Source: Lucifuga dentata (taxonomy: Eukaryota; Chordata; Actinopteri; Ophidiiformes; Bythitidae). From it: a stretch of 64,000 bases of DNA. The translations under genes were made by a program, and so were the position numbers. Location: positions 64,031 through 128,030 of the forward strand of contig VXCM01002054.1 of assembly GCA_014773175.1 (NCBI GenBank). The letters are read 5' to 3'. Each line of letters begins with the position of its first letter. Positions within the stretch are counted from its first letter, which is position 1. Under the pieces are notes generated by a model that saw only the letters and a list, made by a program, of their open reading frames with translations, did no database searches and was not told the origin of the DNA. Positions 25,001 through 38,027 of this stretch are shown in pieces.

Positions 25001-27889
25001 CAGCATGGGGCCACATACCACATGTCACAGCCTGGTACGCAGAAAAAGAGAGGGAGGCAGCAAGAAAGGCCCCTGTTCTGCAAAGTATGTCACCTATGCC
25101 CAACCAAAACATTTCCAAATGTCCAAATATCAATGGACAATTACAGTGGGGCAGCTAAAGCACAAGGGCAATATGAAAGCTCCAGCATTCTCTTAGTCTT
25201 TGGAGAGGATCTAAGACTTAGCAGAGGCTGTGTAAAAAAAATAAAAAATAAAATAAAATGGAGAGATGTGAAGGTGAAGAGGTGCCAAGGCTCTGTGGTC
25301 AATCAACATCCACTCAGTCCGTTTGCAATTAATTCCTCCTGCCCCTAAAAACCACTTATTTATTTGGAACTCCCAGCAGCCAGCCATTCATCACTCTGCA
25401 ACTCCCCTTTATTAGCTTGTCATTTATAGTTGAGTGTAATGGTGAAACCATCAAGCAGCGGCTTTAGAAAAATTCTTCACAGCAAGACCAAAGGCTACAT
25501 GATTGTTCCTAAGAAAAGAGTCTGTTGGGATATATTGCATTGAGATGAAGATATCAGACTATTTGAATGCAAAAATATATACATACAGCTACCCTGCAGT
25601 GACTGAACATGCCACCCATGTCTTTGAGTTTGTCTGGACAGGAGTGGTGAAAAGCTACTCAGCTCTTGTGTCGGTTCACTTTATGCTGCTAGGTTGTGAG
25701 GAATAAAGAAAGAAGTGTGAGGGAAAGAGAGAGAGTGTGGATGAGATGGCATCGGCCGCATGGAAACAGTTAGGCAAGGCCCAAAGCTTCCTTTGAACTG
25801 CAAATGGCTGTTAAGAAACAGCTTTCACTCAAAACACACATGAATAACATGCCACCAACATGCAGCAAGATACAGACAAACACATTTTCACACACTCCAC
25901 TACCACATACAGCCCAGCAACTCCCCCCGCCCTCCCCATCCCTCCTTAATCTCACCTGCAAGAGAAAAACCATTATACAGTTTAATTTTCTCTTTCTCAT
26001 TTTTTCCCTCCTGGCGAAAAAAAAAAAAAAANAAAAAAAAAAAAAGATTTTTCAAACCTCTGACAGCCGAGCCTTTCGCAGGATTTAGTCCATCTGAAAA
26101 CATTTGGTAAGCCTTATGGAATGTTTCAAATGATTCCCAGATGTGGGCAGCAGACAGGTTTAACCCATTCTTTTCCCGCTCAGCAACGGGGAGAAGGTAT
26201 AAAGGAGGTCTTGCTGTGGAATATCAAAAAACTGTTATCCCTCTCTGTCAATTTTTGTTACTTTCAAAGCATTAGGGCCCACTGAACTGTGGCTTAATGT
26301 AATTTGCTGTAAAGCTAAAAATGGAAGCACGGTTATGCTGTATTACTCAGGAATAAAGAACACAACAGTGCTTTTTCCAGATGACTCAGCAATCACAGGA
26401 GCCTGACAAAGATTAGGAAAACACCTTTGTAAGGGACAATTTGTATTCCTGACAAGGTTAACTTCTCTTTGCATCACTCAACAGCCTGTTTTCATGGCTT
26501 AATCCCTGCAACCTGCAAAATCAGGACATTTCTTATGCATCGGCTCTGAAGCAGGAACACTCGGAGCATTTAATGCAGTCGACTCAAGTTTCAATATACA
26601 AAAAAGTGCAAGGCGTAAGCTTCCTTAACGCTTCACTTCAACTTCATCATCTTTGTTTATATGGTATGATTTGACTGGCCCTAAAAACAAGGTTGCAGGA
26701 TTGGCGGACATTATTGTGTTGTAACACTCCCAAAGATGGTGGTTTAGATGAGATGGGAGGGAGGTAACAGAACAGCCAGGCTGCTAAATGGGGTGGAGAG
26801 ACTGAGCTGCTTGATATCCTATGAGCAACAAACTCAAGTGACCCTATTCCCCACTCTCCCTCTCTGTCTCCAGCTCTATCTGTCTTTTCTTTCTCTCTTT
26901 CCCTCTCTACTTTGCTCCCTTCGTTTTCTCCTCTCTTCTCTGTCTGGCTTCTCTCACCAGCTTAGCCAACTGTGAAGCAGTCATCCAACACGCCCGTCAG
27001 CCTGCCAGCCTACATGTTGGCCTGAGTCCCATTATACACAATCATAACAGACAGAAAGGGTACACGCAGACAACACATAGAATTGCACTAAAATTGAGAG
27101 GAGAGGAGAGTGTCAGGCAGTCACTCAATGAGCTGGTGAGAAAGGAAAGGGAGAGAGAGTGAAGGATAGAGCGACAGTCGGAAAGAGAAGAGAGAGAGAA
27201 GAGTCTCATTTAAGGAGGCTCTTAGCAGGATAGAATAGGCCATACGAGGCCAGAGGAGGCTGGGAAAAATTGTTACTGCTTTGAGCTTCCACATGTGAAT
27301 GCACCGCAAACACCCCCCCCCCNCCCCCCCCCCTTTTTTTTTTCTCCCTCCCACAAGTCTCCCAAAGGATAGACCAGTGTTTTAAAAGAAGCACAAACAA
27401 CATCCGGAGGGAATAAGCTCAACATGTGATGGGGATCCGGTTTATGTGTCTTCTATTTACACCTCTTCTTTTTAAATTTCTGCTTTCATAATATATTCTA
27501 GAGGAGAGGGAATATGCAGCATTCATAACTAGCAGTTGATATTAAAAATCAACACCACGTACACAATACCTGCAAGGTTACAGTGGAAGTCACTAAGCCG
27601 ACTGAAAGATTATATTCTGGTAGAAATGAAAATGAAAATTTTTATAATATCTTCACCTCATGCATATCTTAGCCAAACAAACACCATATGTGATAATTTC
27701 ATGTAAAATATCCCCTCAAACATGGCAGAGATGTCCTTCCCAAGTTCTGGCAGCCTCATTCTGCAGACTGCCGCCAAATTGAGTATGTAACCCCAACATG
27801 TGGTTATGTTACACCCCCTTCTCCCATTGTGTGTTCCAGTTTGGATCATCAGGGTGCCAGTCACCAACATGTTCGCCTTCCCAGCATCT

Positions 27890-28085
27890 CATCAGAGGAA
27901 ACCCAGAGAGTATGTCCCTTTAATTAGACCGCCTGTGAAAATAATGGTGCATTAATGACATTTCTATGGAGGCCAATGAGCTGGAACAACAGAGGAAAGA
28001 CTAAATCACAAATCAATTCCAACAAATGTAATTAAGGCTTAATTAGCCTCCAGGGTGTCACCGGAATGCCATGGAGGGGATGACA
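27890..28085. promoter_or_regulatory. Candidate conserved noncoding element
   Basis: The block is repeat-free and packed with homeodomain-type cores: CTTTAATTAGA, GCATTAATGACA, TGTAATTAAGGC and CTTAATTAGCC. Its even composition contrasts with the microsatellite-rich flanks. An enhancer role is inferred from composition only. Confidence 0.35.
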
Positions 28086-28804
28086 TGGAGAAAGAGAGAA
28101 CGATAGAGGGGAAGTGAAAGACAAATACGGAAGAATTAAGAGAAAGGGAGAGGGAGAGAGAGATCACCATGGGACATGCAGCGTTTGCTCTTTTTTTGTA
28201 ACGATCACAATCAACGTACTGGTTCTACGATCACAAGCAATGTACTGTCTGTATTGTGTGTAAAATTAATTATTGGTGTTAATTAATGCTTTGATTAAAT
28301 TGGTCGGAAACACGAGCTGCTATATGCTAAATCTGTGGCTGCTGGCGTGTGCCTGAGTGGTTTCAAAGGGGAGGGCTATTTTAAAGGCAACACGTCCAGC
28401 GTGGAACCGCACATCCAGCACTGGGTAGCAAAGTGCTAATTCTCTATAAAAAACAGCAGCATGTTCGAAGCCCGGCAACATTCTGGTGTTAAACAGAAAG
28501 GAAGGGGGAGAAAAAAACAACAGAGGGGAAAAAAAGAAACGCAAAACCGCAGGGAGGCTTGGCCTGCCTCACTGGATGCCAGATCACACAAACACAGACC
28601 CTCACGCCAATAAATGAGCTTCATAAACTGCAATTAAAACCATGGGCACTAATTTAGTGGAAATGGCAGCCTGTAAAAAGTGAAGGGCGTTGAGAATCGG
28701 GAGGAGAGAAGCAGAAATGGGTGAAGTGGGAGGTTTTTGACTTCAACAACACCTTTATCCTGCATGCAGTAATGCAAATATACTGTAGTTTTCTGGGATT
28801 GTAC

Positions 28805-28814
28805 CACACGCACG

Positions 28815-28851
<37 letters not shown>

Positions 28852-28977
28852 AATGCAGTTAGTGTGGACTCACTCTACACACAAACACACACAGGCTGTG
28901 TAATTTGATGACTAATAATTCAAAGAACAACATCGGCTATTATCAGCTTCCCTACTACACTCACAAACACATGCTGT

Positions 28978-29012
<35 letters not shown>

Positions 29013-29192
29013 TCACTTCACATACACCTACATCCTCTGAACCCACAAACACCCACACAGACAGGCAGGTCTGTCATATCAGCGGCGTTAGGGGGTGGAA
29101 TGGACACGGCTGACAGGAGACATCTGCCCTGGCTGTCTGTCTATCAGGGCCAAGGGACTATAGAACTAGTGTCAGCATTCTGATAAAACAGG

Positions 29193-29228
<36 letters not shown>
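28805..29228. repeat. Cluster of three (CA)n microsatellites
   Basis: CA runs lie at 28805-28849, 28981-29010 and 29192-29228 with CA-rich linkers. The long plus-strand open frames here are low-complexity artefacts. Confidence 0.9.
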
Positions 29229-29232
<4 letters not shown>

Positions 29233-29666
29233 CGTCAGTGCATGCAGAGGCAGGGAGCTTCTCTCTGGTCTGAAGGAATCCACTCTGTAAACACATGTCA
29301 CTCCCACCATTGAGCAGACAACTCTGTCTAAACTGCCAAGTGACATACTATGCTCATCAGGCGTGTGTGTGTGTGTGTGTGCATTCCGGAGAGAACAGCT
29401 GTAATTGGGGATGAGTGGTCGTGTCATATGATGCACTGCGACTCTATTAGATCATGCTGTAAGGACGTTTTGTTATGCCGTAGTTTGCCGTGGCGCAGAG
29501 TGACATTGCGATGTCAAAGTGTGGAAAAACAGTGTGACTGTGTGTGAATTCCCTGTAAACCAGCAGCAGCTTTTCCTTTGCACAGGATGGGTGGGTTTCA
29601 ACACTTCTTCCTGGTTAGGAATACTGCTGAGTATTGTCTGACCTTGAGCCGACTCGTCTTCCTTCT

Positions 29667-30499
29667 TTAAAGGACCATAACCGGCCATTTTGCATGTTCG
29701 AGCCTAATATATTCAATTTTCATACATGTTACATTACTGACAACCATTCCCCAAAGGTTAAAACCATATTTCAGCTGTTTGTTCGTTTGTCTTTGTGTTG
29801 TTGTTCAGGTGTTTAGCTCTCCTTGATAGAAATTGTTTGTTAGTTTTAAATAAAACGTGATAGGTTGGTCAAGGAGGGCTGGTGAAGGTCACACACTCAC
29901 ACACACTCACTGACGCACTATATGTTATCCGTCTGTTGCAAGATCAAATTGCATATATATAAAAAACAATTATGCCAATCTTGGCATATACCATATAAGC
30001 AGACAGATGAAAAAAAAAACAGATTTCAGCTTTCCTGATATTTTGCAAAATCTCTTAATCTTTCAAAATCAAATCTTCAAGTGATACACCCACCTTAAAA
30101 ATTGATGTTTCTCCTGCTAATAGTTACGCAGCCTTATGAAGTCACAGTCCTTTAAATTTTTCCATAAATGCAGGTTTTCTTTTGGGACTATATTCCCCAG
30201 TGGAGACATACATTCACTCCACGCTTTTTATTGCACTTAAACACTAAAATTACATATATACATCTTTTTCACGATAATGGATTACCTATCCCAAGAACAT
30301 TTCAAGTATCAACAAGTTGAGTTTAATAGTGTACCAGAATGAACTGAAACAGTGAAATGGTGGTCTGGAAGGTAGGAAAAATATTTTAAATTCACTGTTC
30401 CAGTATTATGCTTTGGGAAATGACTGTCAGTAACGTAACATGTATGAAAATTGAATATATTAGGCTCTAACATGCAAAATGGTCGGTATGGTCCTTTAA
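29667..30499 (-). mobile_element. TTAA-flanked MITE, copy 5, with a nested insertion
   Basis: Ends are TTAAAGGACCATAACC and GGTCCTTTAA. Homology with the copy at 51800 is interrupted by about 246 bases. The interruption is flanked by the 9-base direct repeat ATTTCAGCT at 29768-29776 and 30023-30031, as expected for a later insertion with target duplication. The inserted piece has an A-run near its right end and no evident terminal repeats. Confidence 0.85.
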
Positions 30500-32414
30500 G
30501 ACTGATCACAAGCCAAAAAGCTTTTAATGTTATTCATGGATCCTGCATCCTCACCTTCCCCCAGTGTGTGACTGCAGGAAAAAAAAAAAAAAANTTGCGC
30601 TTTTTTTTTTTTTTTATTTTAAATAGTTGTATAGAAGATTGTGACTGTAACATTCAAAAAAAACAAAAAAAACACCAACGCTGCGTTCTCATCCCTGCAC
30701 CACATCCCAAGCAAGGCAACACGGACACAAAGTAAAAACATCCAGTGGAAGAAAGCAATGCCCTGTGCCATGTTGCCCTTTTTTAATTGCTTATTGATTA
30801 GTCTGTCATGCTGTGACAAAAACGGGAAACAACAGGGGAAACCTGAAAGGGATAAGAATTAGTGGCGTAATGCGTGGCTGAGCAAGGGACTGTCTCAGGA
30901 GGGATTGAGCATAAAGTAAACTCTGCTCAAGTGTAAATAAAGGCAATTTCAATTTCATCACACTCACAGAAGGGGGGTTCCAGATTCAAAGCTACAGCCA
31001 CCATTTTGCTTAGTATAGATTTTAAGACAAGATATAGTGGCAAAACACAAAAGAAAGCAAAGAGAAGTTGTTAACCTGGGCATCATGTTTATGCTGCTCT
31101 GCAATCGAAAAAAAAAAAGTGTGAGCTTGGTAACGGAAGCTTGAGGTTTACACTTTTATCGCCACCCAAANCGAAAAAAAAAAAGTGTGAGCTTGGTAAC
31201 GGAAGCTTGAGGTTTACACTTTTATCGCCACCCAAATCCTCGTCTCTTCTCTGCTCGATCTGGTTTGTGTTTCCTGTGTAAGTCACCGTCACATGAATGT
31301 GCCCCCGGTGTCACTGTTTAAATAAAACACAGGGGAAAAGTGGATGGTTTATAGAATACACACCCAGAGTAATTTAATAAATCAACTGAAAAATCAATTT
31401 GCCTCATTTCTTTCAAGAGAATGTATTAAGAGTTTGAGATAAAAGGACCTTTAGGTGTAGAAGAAAACAACTCTCACTGTGACTGTGCTGTGTTATTTAT
31501 TGATTACTATCAGTTGTTATAGTCATATTGGGATGATAATATTAATACACAACTACAGAAGTTTTTGTCTGTAGTTTCGGTCTCTATGATGTTACTGTGA
31601 CTCACTGCTATGACTCATTTCGTACAGGGATGAATGGGAAATGATACACATATAATGATCAGTCAGCATCAGATGTTGCTCATCTGTGATTCTTCCTGTC
31701 TTTCCCAGCACTATCAATGCAGTTTGGCTGCACGGAGACTGACAGTGAGGAGTGATCGTAATCCTAAAATGTCTCCTTGTGATCCACGAGGAACCTGCTG
31801 CTGATCAGAACCCAACGAGGCAGAGAAACGGAGCTCCTTTCCCTGATCTCGCTGCAGAAAAACACAAGGTCAGCTAGAGAACTGCAGCAGGATGATGATA
31901 ATCTTTTACAGCCATGCCTCCCTCTTAGAGAACAGAGATTTTAACATAAAGGGCCAAGTTATGCTTTTGTAAAAACAAGGATGACAAAATTGGTGTGAGA
32001 GCAGTGTGACTGGGTTTTCTAGATGAAAACATAATCGGTGTGGACAGCCACTTCCTTAATAGTTTGTGCTAAAGTAGCAAAAATTAATTAAATGTGGCCT
32101 GCATTGAAGATGCTGGCATTGTAACTAAGCCAGTGATGGAAATTTGTTCTATGATGGCAGGAAAATAAACTAGCGGTGACATTATGCAACACTCCAAATT
32201 TCTCTTTCAAAGTACTGTCATTGGTTCAGCAAAGTCCCACCTGAATCTTTTCAGCGAGAGGTAGAAGACTGGAAAGATATATGAAAAGTTGTACGGCTGA
32301 ATGGGTAGCCACAGTGATGAATGTTGGATGCAGATGGATGGATGGATGGGCAAAAGGAAAGAGAAGCATCAGGCAGGAACAGCGCCCAGTGTCCATGTTA
32401 ATCCACAACACGTC

Positions 32415-32700
32415 TGAGCCTTAAATCATGCCAGATCTGATTAGGGAGTCAGTTAAACAAGCGCTAAGTTGTAGTGATTTTAAGAGGGAACAGAGATTAT
32501 CACACCCAGCAGAACACAGGCAGCAGAGCCAGGCGTTGCTGCTGCAGCCGGGTCTGGTCAGATGTGTTAGGAGCTCAGTAACAGGCTCAGAGATTAAGGT
32601 CACACTGTCCTGGTTGGATTACCGCCAGATACTACACGATGCTAATGGGCTGGCAGTGCCAGGCAGGGTGGAGGTAAAGGTAGGCTGGCAGATGTCGACA
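32415..32700. promoter_or_regulatory. Candidate conserved noncoding element
   Basis: A repeat-free block of about 285 bases has a CTGATTAGG homeodomain-type core, an AAGGTCACA nuclear-receptor half site and several CAG-rich stretches. Conservation has not been tested, so confidence is low. Confidence 0.22.
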
Positions 32701-34613
32701 CAAGGCTTTTATGTTTGTGCCAAACCCCTCCTTCATCGTGGCTCCTGGTCTGCTCTGTAAAGCAACGCCACCCAAACAGATGAGGGATGATAGAAGAGGT
32801 TTGGTTGCAGCGGCTGAGGTTATGAAAGAAGCCACCCCACCCAGAGGACCAACCTTTTGATGTGATCGTGTAGTATATGTGTTTGTAGTTCTCATAATAT
32901 ATGCGTTTAATGTTACTGCGTACCTGTAGATGCAAGTGGGTAATTCCTCTTAAAAATCAGGTAGCGTGTAATAGGGAAGTATATGGAATAAAAATGTGCT
33001 TGTTAGCTAAAGACAGACAAAGAAAAAGAACAAAGCACAGGCCAAATAGAACAAAACAGACTGAGACTGCAATGCAATGCAACACATTGCAACTCTCTGC
33101 TTTCCCTGTTATTGTTTATTACTGAGGGCCAAATGGAAACGCTGTTTTAACTTTATTGAATCATCGAGTCATTGAAAAAACAATCTTATAAACTATTCTT
33201 ATTCTTATATAAAACAAACTAAGGGGCTTTGATAGACAATAGCACTGCAGAAAAACAACTCAAACAGCTGTGATGGTGTGGGCATGTTGCTACAGGATGA
33301 AATATGAAATAGGAAGTCGCATTTTCATTCTCGCTCTATGCCAGGACTCAAGATTGTATGACTCAGGAAAGGTATCAAGGAACCAAAACTTACTTGTACA
33401 TCTCAGTGCTGTAAGCAGAAAATTAGCTTTGCACTACAAAAAAGGTAGAGCTAGAAGAAAGGCGTAGGTCTGGTTTTAACATTGGTAGGAACATTTTTAG
33501 TTGAATGTGTGCGTGCACAGGTTTTCAGTCATTTAAGTTCACTTTAACAACTGCTTTTCCTCCGTTCTGCTCTCCTGTCAACTATTTGATTGTATTTCCT
33601 GTAGATAATACAACGATGAGATGGTGTCTGATGGAGACAAAGTAAATCTCCACTATGATGGTGTTCAACCCAGATAGTTTTTAAAAGAGGACATGAGATT
33701 CATGTATGTATGTATGATATATGTATGATGGTTTGAATATGAGAAATGAATCATTTTTTATCACTGCAGGAAACACTTGAGTCATGTTGCAAATCAACAG
33801 AGGACAGAGCTGCAGAATCTCAGGTTAGCTTCAGTTTAAAGTAAGAATCCTTTTTCCATTTATCCACTCAGATTAGAGTAACATAAGCAGTTGTATAAAC
33901 AACTCAGATATTATATAGATTTATAGCAGAAAGCTGTATAGCTTTATAAGCAAAACAAATTCATATACCGCCCAAAAGGATTAGAAAAATGGGAAAATAC
34001 ATTACTAAGATCACCCTTTTTTTAGGGACTTTCTGCTGCATTCTAACCACATATAAAATTATTGCATGTATCCTGTCTGCAGAGATAAGATGAAGATACT
34101 ACAATACTGATTACTATTTAAAGACTTGAGCACGTCATGTGAAATTATTTTTAAGTAGAAAATATGAAGAATATCTAATGTAAAATAAACTTTACCCAAT
34201 TAAAAACCGTTGGTAGGGACAATTCAGCAGCACCTCGATCTTGGGTGGGACATGTCCTGACCGTCCATACATAAATCTATGTCTAGAACCGACTTTTCTG
34301 GTTTCCTGTTGGAATCTGTCTTTTGGTATCCTGTCTAAGACTGGACCCTATGCTGCCAATCCAGTAGTCTCATGGAAATGAATGAGAAAGTGTGTGTTTT
34401 TTTTTTTTTTNTTTTTTTTTTTTTGTTGTTGTTTTTTTTTGTCTTTCAAAACTGAAAGCGAAGCAACAGCAGCAAGGTAGAGCGACGCAGCAGAACGGTC
34501 AGTGCAGAAAGACAGACAGCAGGCAGGCAGCGGAGCTCCTCCAGGGAATTCTTGGAAAAGGAGGGAACATGAGTCCACATTTCTAGACAGTAGTTGGCCT
34601 AGTTTCAGGAATA

Positions 34614-34615
<2 letters not shown>

Positions 34616-34658
<43 letters not shown>
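34616..34658. repeat. (TC)n microsatellite
   Basis: A pure TC run of about 21 units. Confidence 0.95.
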
Positions 34659-34662
<4 letters not shown>

Positions 34663-35587
34663 AGTCTTCCTACTACAATGGAGCAGCCAAACAAATCATG
34701 CAAAGTTACCATCAAAGTTGGCTCTCAAAAGGTCACCACATCTCTCATAGAAGAGCTGACCTCCATGCTGCTGGAGGGTGGAGGTGAAGAGATTAAAAGA
34801 GCGGATGAGAGGGTCCTTTCCCTCATCCCCTGACCTACCAGCCCTCCATCGACATATCTCATTATTTTTTGATATCCACCTCCTTTCCATTTTCTCTCTC
34901 TGTCAGCCTCTCTCTCCCTCTCCTGTCCTCTGTTTTCAGGTTTGTCGAGGTGGAACGAACGCTGGCCTGTCACTTGGTATTATGGACGACATAGGACCAG
35001 AGGAGCGACACTATGGATAGTGGGTGGGACAAAAAATCCAAGGAAACCAGACCAGACGGCAACATTCGCTCTCTACTTCTCTCTCTTTCTGCATCCCTCA
35101 GGACGAGAACAAGCACAACTTTAGAATGACAGAGAAAAAAAGAAGAGGAGAATAGGCAATAATTTCAGAAAAAGACCAGAACAAGAGGTTATGTGAGGAC
35201 ATGGCTGGTGAGAGCAAAAAGAGCAAAAAAAGAGGATGCTGGGACAGATGAGGGCGCAAGGAAGACAACAGGTTTGTTCATTTGTTAATCCCCTAAAGCC
35301 CCCTGATCTGTTCTTTCCAATATTTTGCTCAAGTGGAAAGCTGCCTCCTCCACTCCACTGTGATAAGATTTCCCTGGAGAGAGTCAGATGGTACCACTCC
35401 ACCCCCACCCTCTCCTCTCCCTCTTTTTTCAGCTTTAGTCCTTCTCTCTCTCTCACTTTCTCCCTCAATCAGCGAGTCTCTCTCTTTTTTTCCACCTCTC
35501 TCCTGCCATCATATCACTCATTTCCACGGCATTGATGTGTGAAGAACACTGGGGGAGAAAAGCTCCACCGAGGGGCCTCTTAAATAT

Positions 35588-35596
35588 TCAAGGTCA
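35588..35596 (+). promoter_or_regulatory. Extended nuclear-receptor half site TCAAGGTCA
   Basis: The nonamer is an exact match to the consensus bound by estrogen-related receptors and NR5A factors (established knowledge). It sits in a repeat-free block at about 35530-35670. A single 9-base match is expected by chance about once or twice in either strand over this window, with similar variants more often. Confidence 0.25.
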
Positions 35597-35902
35597 CCGC
35601 TTGACAAAGCGTACGCTGCAGCGCGTGGACTGTTTCACAAAGCATGTGATGTTTTGTAATATCTGATAGGCTTCTTCCCTACTAATCTCACTTAGATCTA
35701 GTGTACTTGTGTATGCATGTGTGTGTTAGTGTAAGTGTATGCAGTTTGCAAAACAGGATGACCTGTAGACAGGGTGTGTCTTAGAAATGCAAGTGTTTAC
35801 GCTCGTGTAGAATTTCTGTTCCAACATCATCAGTCTTTCATAAGTGCAGGTTGAGCCATACAGGGAGCTGAAGTTTGCTGAACCGTCATGTTATCATATA
35901 CA

Positions 35903-36461
35903 TGTCAGGCGGCAGGTAGAGGACTCAGGAGCAGACATGACAGCCGAATCAGATAGTCCTTCTCAACTTTAATAATAAACACAAAAACACCCACAGGGGA
36001 AAAGAAGGTCCAATAATCCAAGCGAAGAATAAATAAAAATCACTAGACTAGCTAGGAAAAAACACCAGTAATATTTTGGCAGGGAAAAAAAAACAAACAA
36101 GAACTTAATCCAGGAGCGAGTAACAGGAAACATGACAACATGACAGTCTGACAAACTGGGAGTGCAAACCCAAGCGATTAAATACAATGACATAACTGAC
36201 AGATCAGAATCAGCTGAGCAGGCAGGGAGGAACACAGACAGGTGATAGGCCAGCAGAAGCAGGTGACCACAAGTGCGGGAAGCAGAGAGGCATAAGGATA
36301 GGTGGAGGAAAATTCAAACAACTGAAACCACGCCCTAATTAAGAACGCCTGTAAACAAACACACGTGGACTCATCACACATCCGCATACCCCACACAGAC
36401 AAGGTGAAAATAAAAGCAAAGACAATAAGAAAACTAAGAGCGTCCTGGAGCCGTTCTGACA
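35903..36461. mobile_element. Solo LTR, 559 bp
   Basis: The element starts TGTCAG and ends CTGACA, so it has the canonical TG...CA ends. It is flanked on both sides by the same 5 bases ATACA (35898-35902 and 36462-36466). A 5-bp target duplication with TG...CA termini is the hallmark of LTR retroelement integration. No internal coding region is present, which fits recombination between two LTRs. The superfamily and orientation cannot be set from the LTR alone. Confidence 0.75.
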
Positions 36462-36585
36462 ATACAGCTGATGTCTGATGAAAATCTCGTATGTACAAAA
36501 ATGGAAGTTGGGAAAACAACTTGACTTCAACACGATGAAACACTTTCAAACTGTTTTCAAAATGAACTCAAAGGATGTTTCACCT

Positions 36586-37028
36586 TTAAAGGACCGCACT
36601 GGTGATTTCGCATGTTTGAGCCCAATAAATACGACCCACATACACATTGTGTTGCTGCTAACCATTTTCCATGACGTAAAACTGTATTTTATTTTTAATA
36701 TTATTTTGCTCAATCCTCTTGTCTTTCAAAATCAAATGTTAATGATACACCCAGCTTAAAAATGCAATTCAATTCACACTTACGCAATTGTAGAATGCAT
36801 AGTTGTTTTGATTTCTTGGTAAAAGCAGTCTTCTCCTGGGACTATATTCTGTGGCAGAGACATATATTTTCTTCTGTATAGCTCTGTGTTGAAATGCTAA
36901 ACATTACTTCAACAAAAGCAAATTTAATAGACATTGTATTTGCTGTAATGGGTTACATACTGTATCTCAAGCACGTTTCAAGTCCCTACAAGTTGATTTT
37001 TTAGCATAGGCAGTCTGGAAGCCAATGG
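36586..37028 (-). mobile_element. TTAA-flanked MITE, copy 6, right end missing
   Basis: The left end TTAAAGGACCGCACT is intact and internal blocks follow to 'GCAGTCTGGAAG' near 37020. The right terminal repeat is absent, so the copy is truncated. Confidence 0.75.
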
Positions 37029-37499
37029 CGATATTATGCAAACTTCCATCTATCACATTTGATGGAAATGACAGAAGATTCACTCACGCTTATTCCATCT
37101 CAGATTGTGAGTGGCAGTGACGGACGGTCTGTGGCTGTCAGCCAAGCTAACATTGATCAGGACCGGCTGCCAGCACACCGCCAAATCAATCACGTCCATT
37201 GATCCGACACCATGGGAAGAATGCGCGTGCTGTATATCAGAGAATGGTTGTTATCCCTGGCTATAAAGAATATGATATCGCTGTAAGGTTAAAATTAGAG
37301 TAAAATCGATACTGATTTACAAGGTCACAAAGCTTGAGCTGAGCCAAAAAAGAGTAGGTTCTCTTCTTACTCAATAAAACAGCATGAGCCGTATAAGGCC
37401 TTCAGGGTGAGGGCGGTGTGAAGGATATCTAGCCAGGACACATAAACAGACCAAGGCTGACTCAAGGTCTCTATATATATGTGCTACAGGCAGGTTATT

Positions 37500-37700
37500 G
37501 TTGTGGAATAATTGATTACCAACAATAATAATACAATTATTAATACAATAATAATAATAATAATAATGATTACCAACAATAATAATACAATTTTTAATAA
37601 TAATGATTAATAATAATTTTAATAAATTTTTAATAATAATGATTACCAACAATAATAATACAATTTTTTGGGGGGTCACCAGACCCCCCAAAAAATGATG
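37500..37700. repeat. AAT-rich minisatellite ending in a perfect 15-bp hairpin
   Basis: The unit GATTACCAACAATAATAAT occurs three times (about 37514, 37567 and 37639) in an AAT-triplet background. The last unit runs into arms ATTTTTTGGGGGGTC (37663-37677) and GACCCCCCAAAAAAT (37682-37696), exact reverse complements with a 4-base loop. Confidence 0.85.
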
Positions 37701-37808
37701 GAAACACAAAGAGCCTCTCTTTACGGTTCTAAAACAATGTCCCACAATTCTTTCTCCTAACCACAAAACTGCAAGGCACTTACCCTCTGCTGTGCATACA
37801 CAAGACGC

Positions 37809-37842
<34 letters not shown>
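37809..37842. repeat. (AC)n microsatellite
   Basis: An AC-rich run with GCAC interruptions at both ends. Confidence 0.9.
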
Positions 37843-37849
<7 letters not shown>

Positions 37850-37986
37850 CATTCAGAAAAGCACTTGAGCACACCTCCTCCTGAACACATAAAATATTGG
37901 CGTGCACATGTGCACACACACTAAGGTGTACACACAAACAGGCTTTTTCTCAAAAAAAAAAAAACACATTACACATGAAAGGATGT

Positions 37987-38027
37987 GGGGAGTGGGGGCT
38001 TAGGGCAGTGGAGTGGGGGGGCGGGGG
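37987..38027 (+). other. G-quadruplex-forming motif
   Basis: Five G-runs of 4, 5, 3, 7 and 5 bases are separated by loops of 3, 4, 9 and 1 bases. This meets the usual quadruplex pattern. It lies about 165 bases before an unsequenced gap bordered by G-runs. Confidence 0.7.

Larger units (their letters stand above)
22041..29666. other. Gene-free stretch
   Basis: No recognisable exon. It contains GA runs at 23470-23502, a poly-A/N join near 26019-26045, a C-run with N at 27309-27333 and CA microsatellites at 28805-28849, 28981-29010 and 29192-29228. A 160-codon open frame at 24866-25348 shows no known domain and is judged non-coding. Confidence 0.5.
30500..35902. other. Gene-free stretch
   Basis: It contains a poly-A/N/poly-T join at 30580-30616, an assembly duplication (31106-31170 and 31172-31236), a poly-T/N join at 34397-34440 and pyrimidine-rich CT tracts. 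A 51-codon frame starting at 34677, just after a CT run ending in TACAG, looks exon-like at first glance but matches nothing known. Confidence 0.5.

Noticed and set aside
24866..25348. 160-codon plus-strand open frame
   Set aside because: No recognisable domain, no good splice or start context, and composition like the surrounding noncoding DNA.
34677..34832. 51-codon frame starting just after a CT run ending in TACAG, like an exon acceptor
   Set aside because: The pyrimidine tract is a microsatellite, the product resembles nothing known, and no partner exon was found.
37371..37937. 188-codon minus-strand open frame
   Set aside because: It is a translation of CA, AAT and G/C-run repeats.
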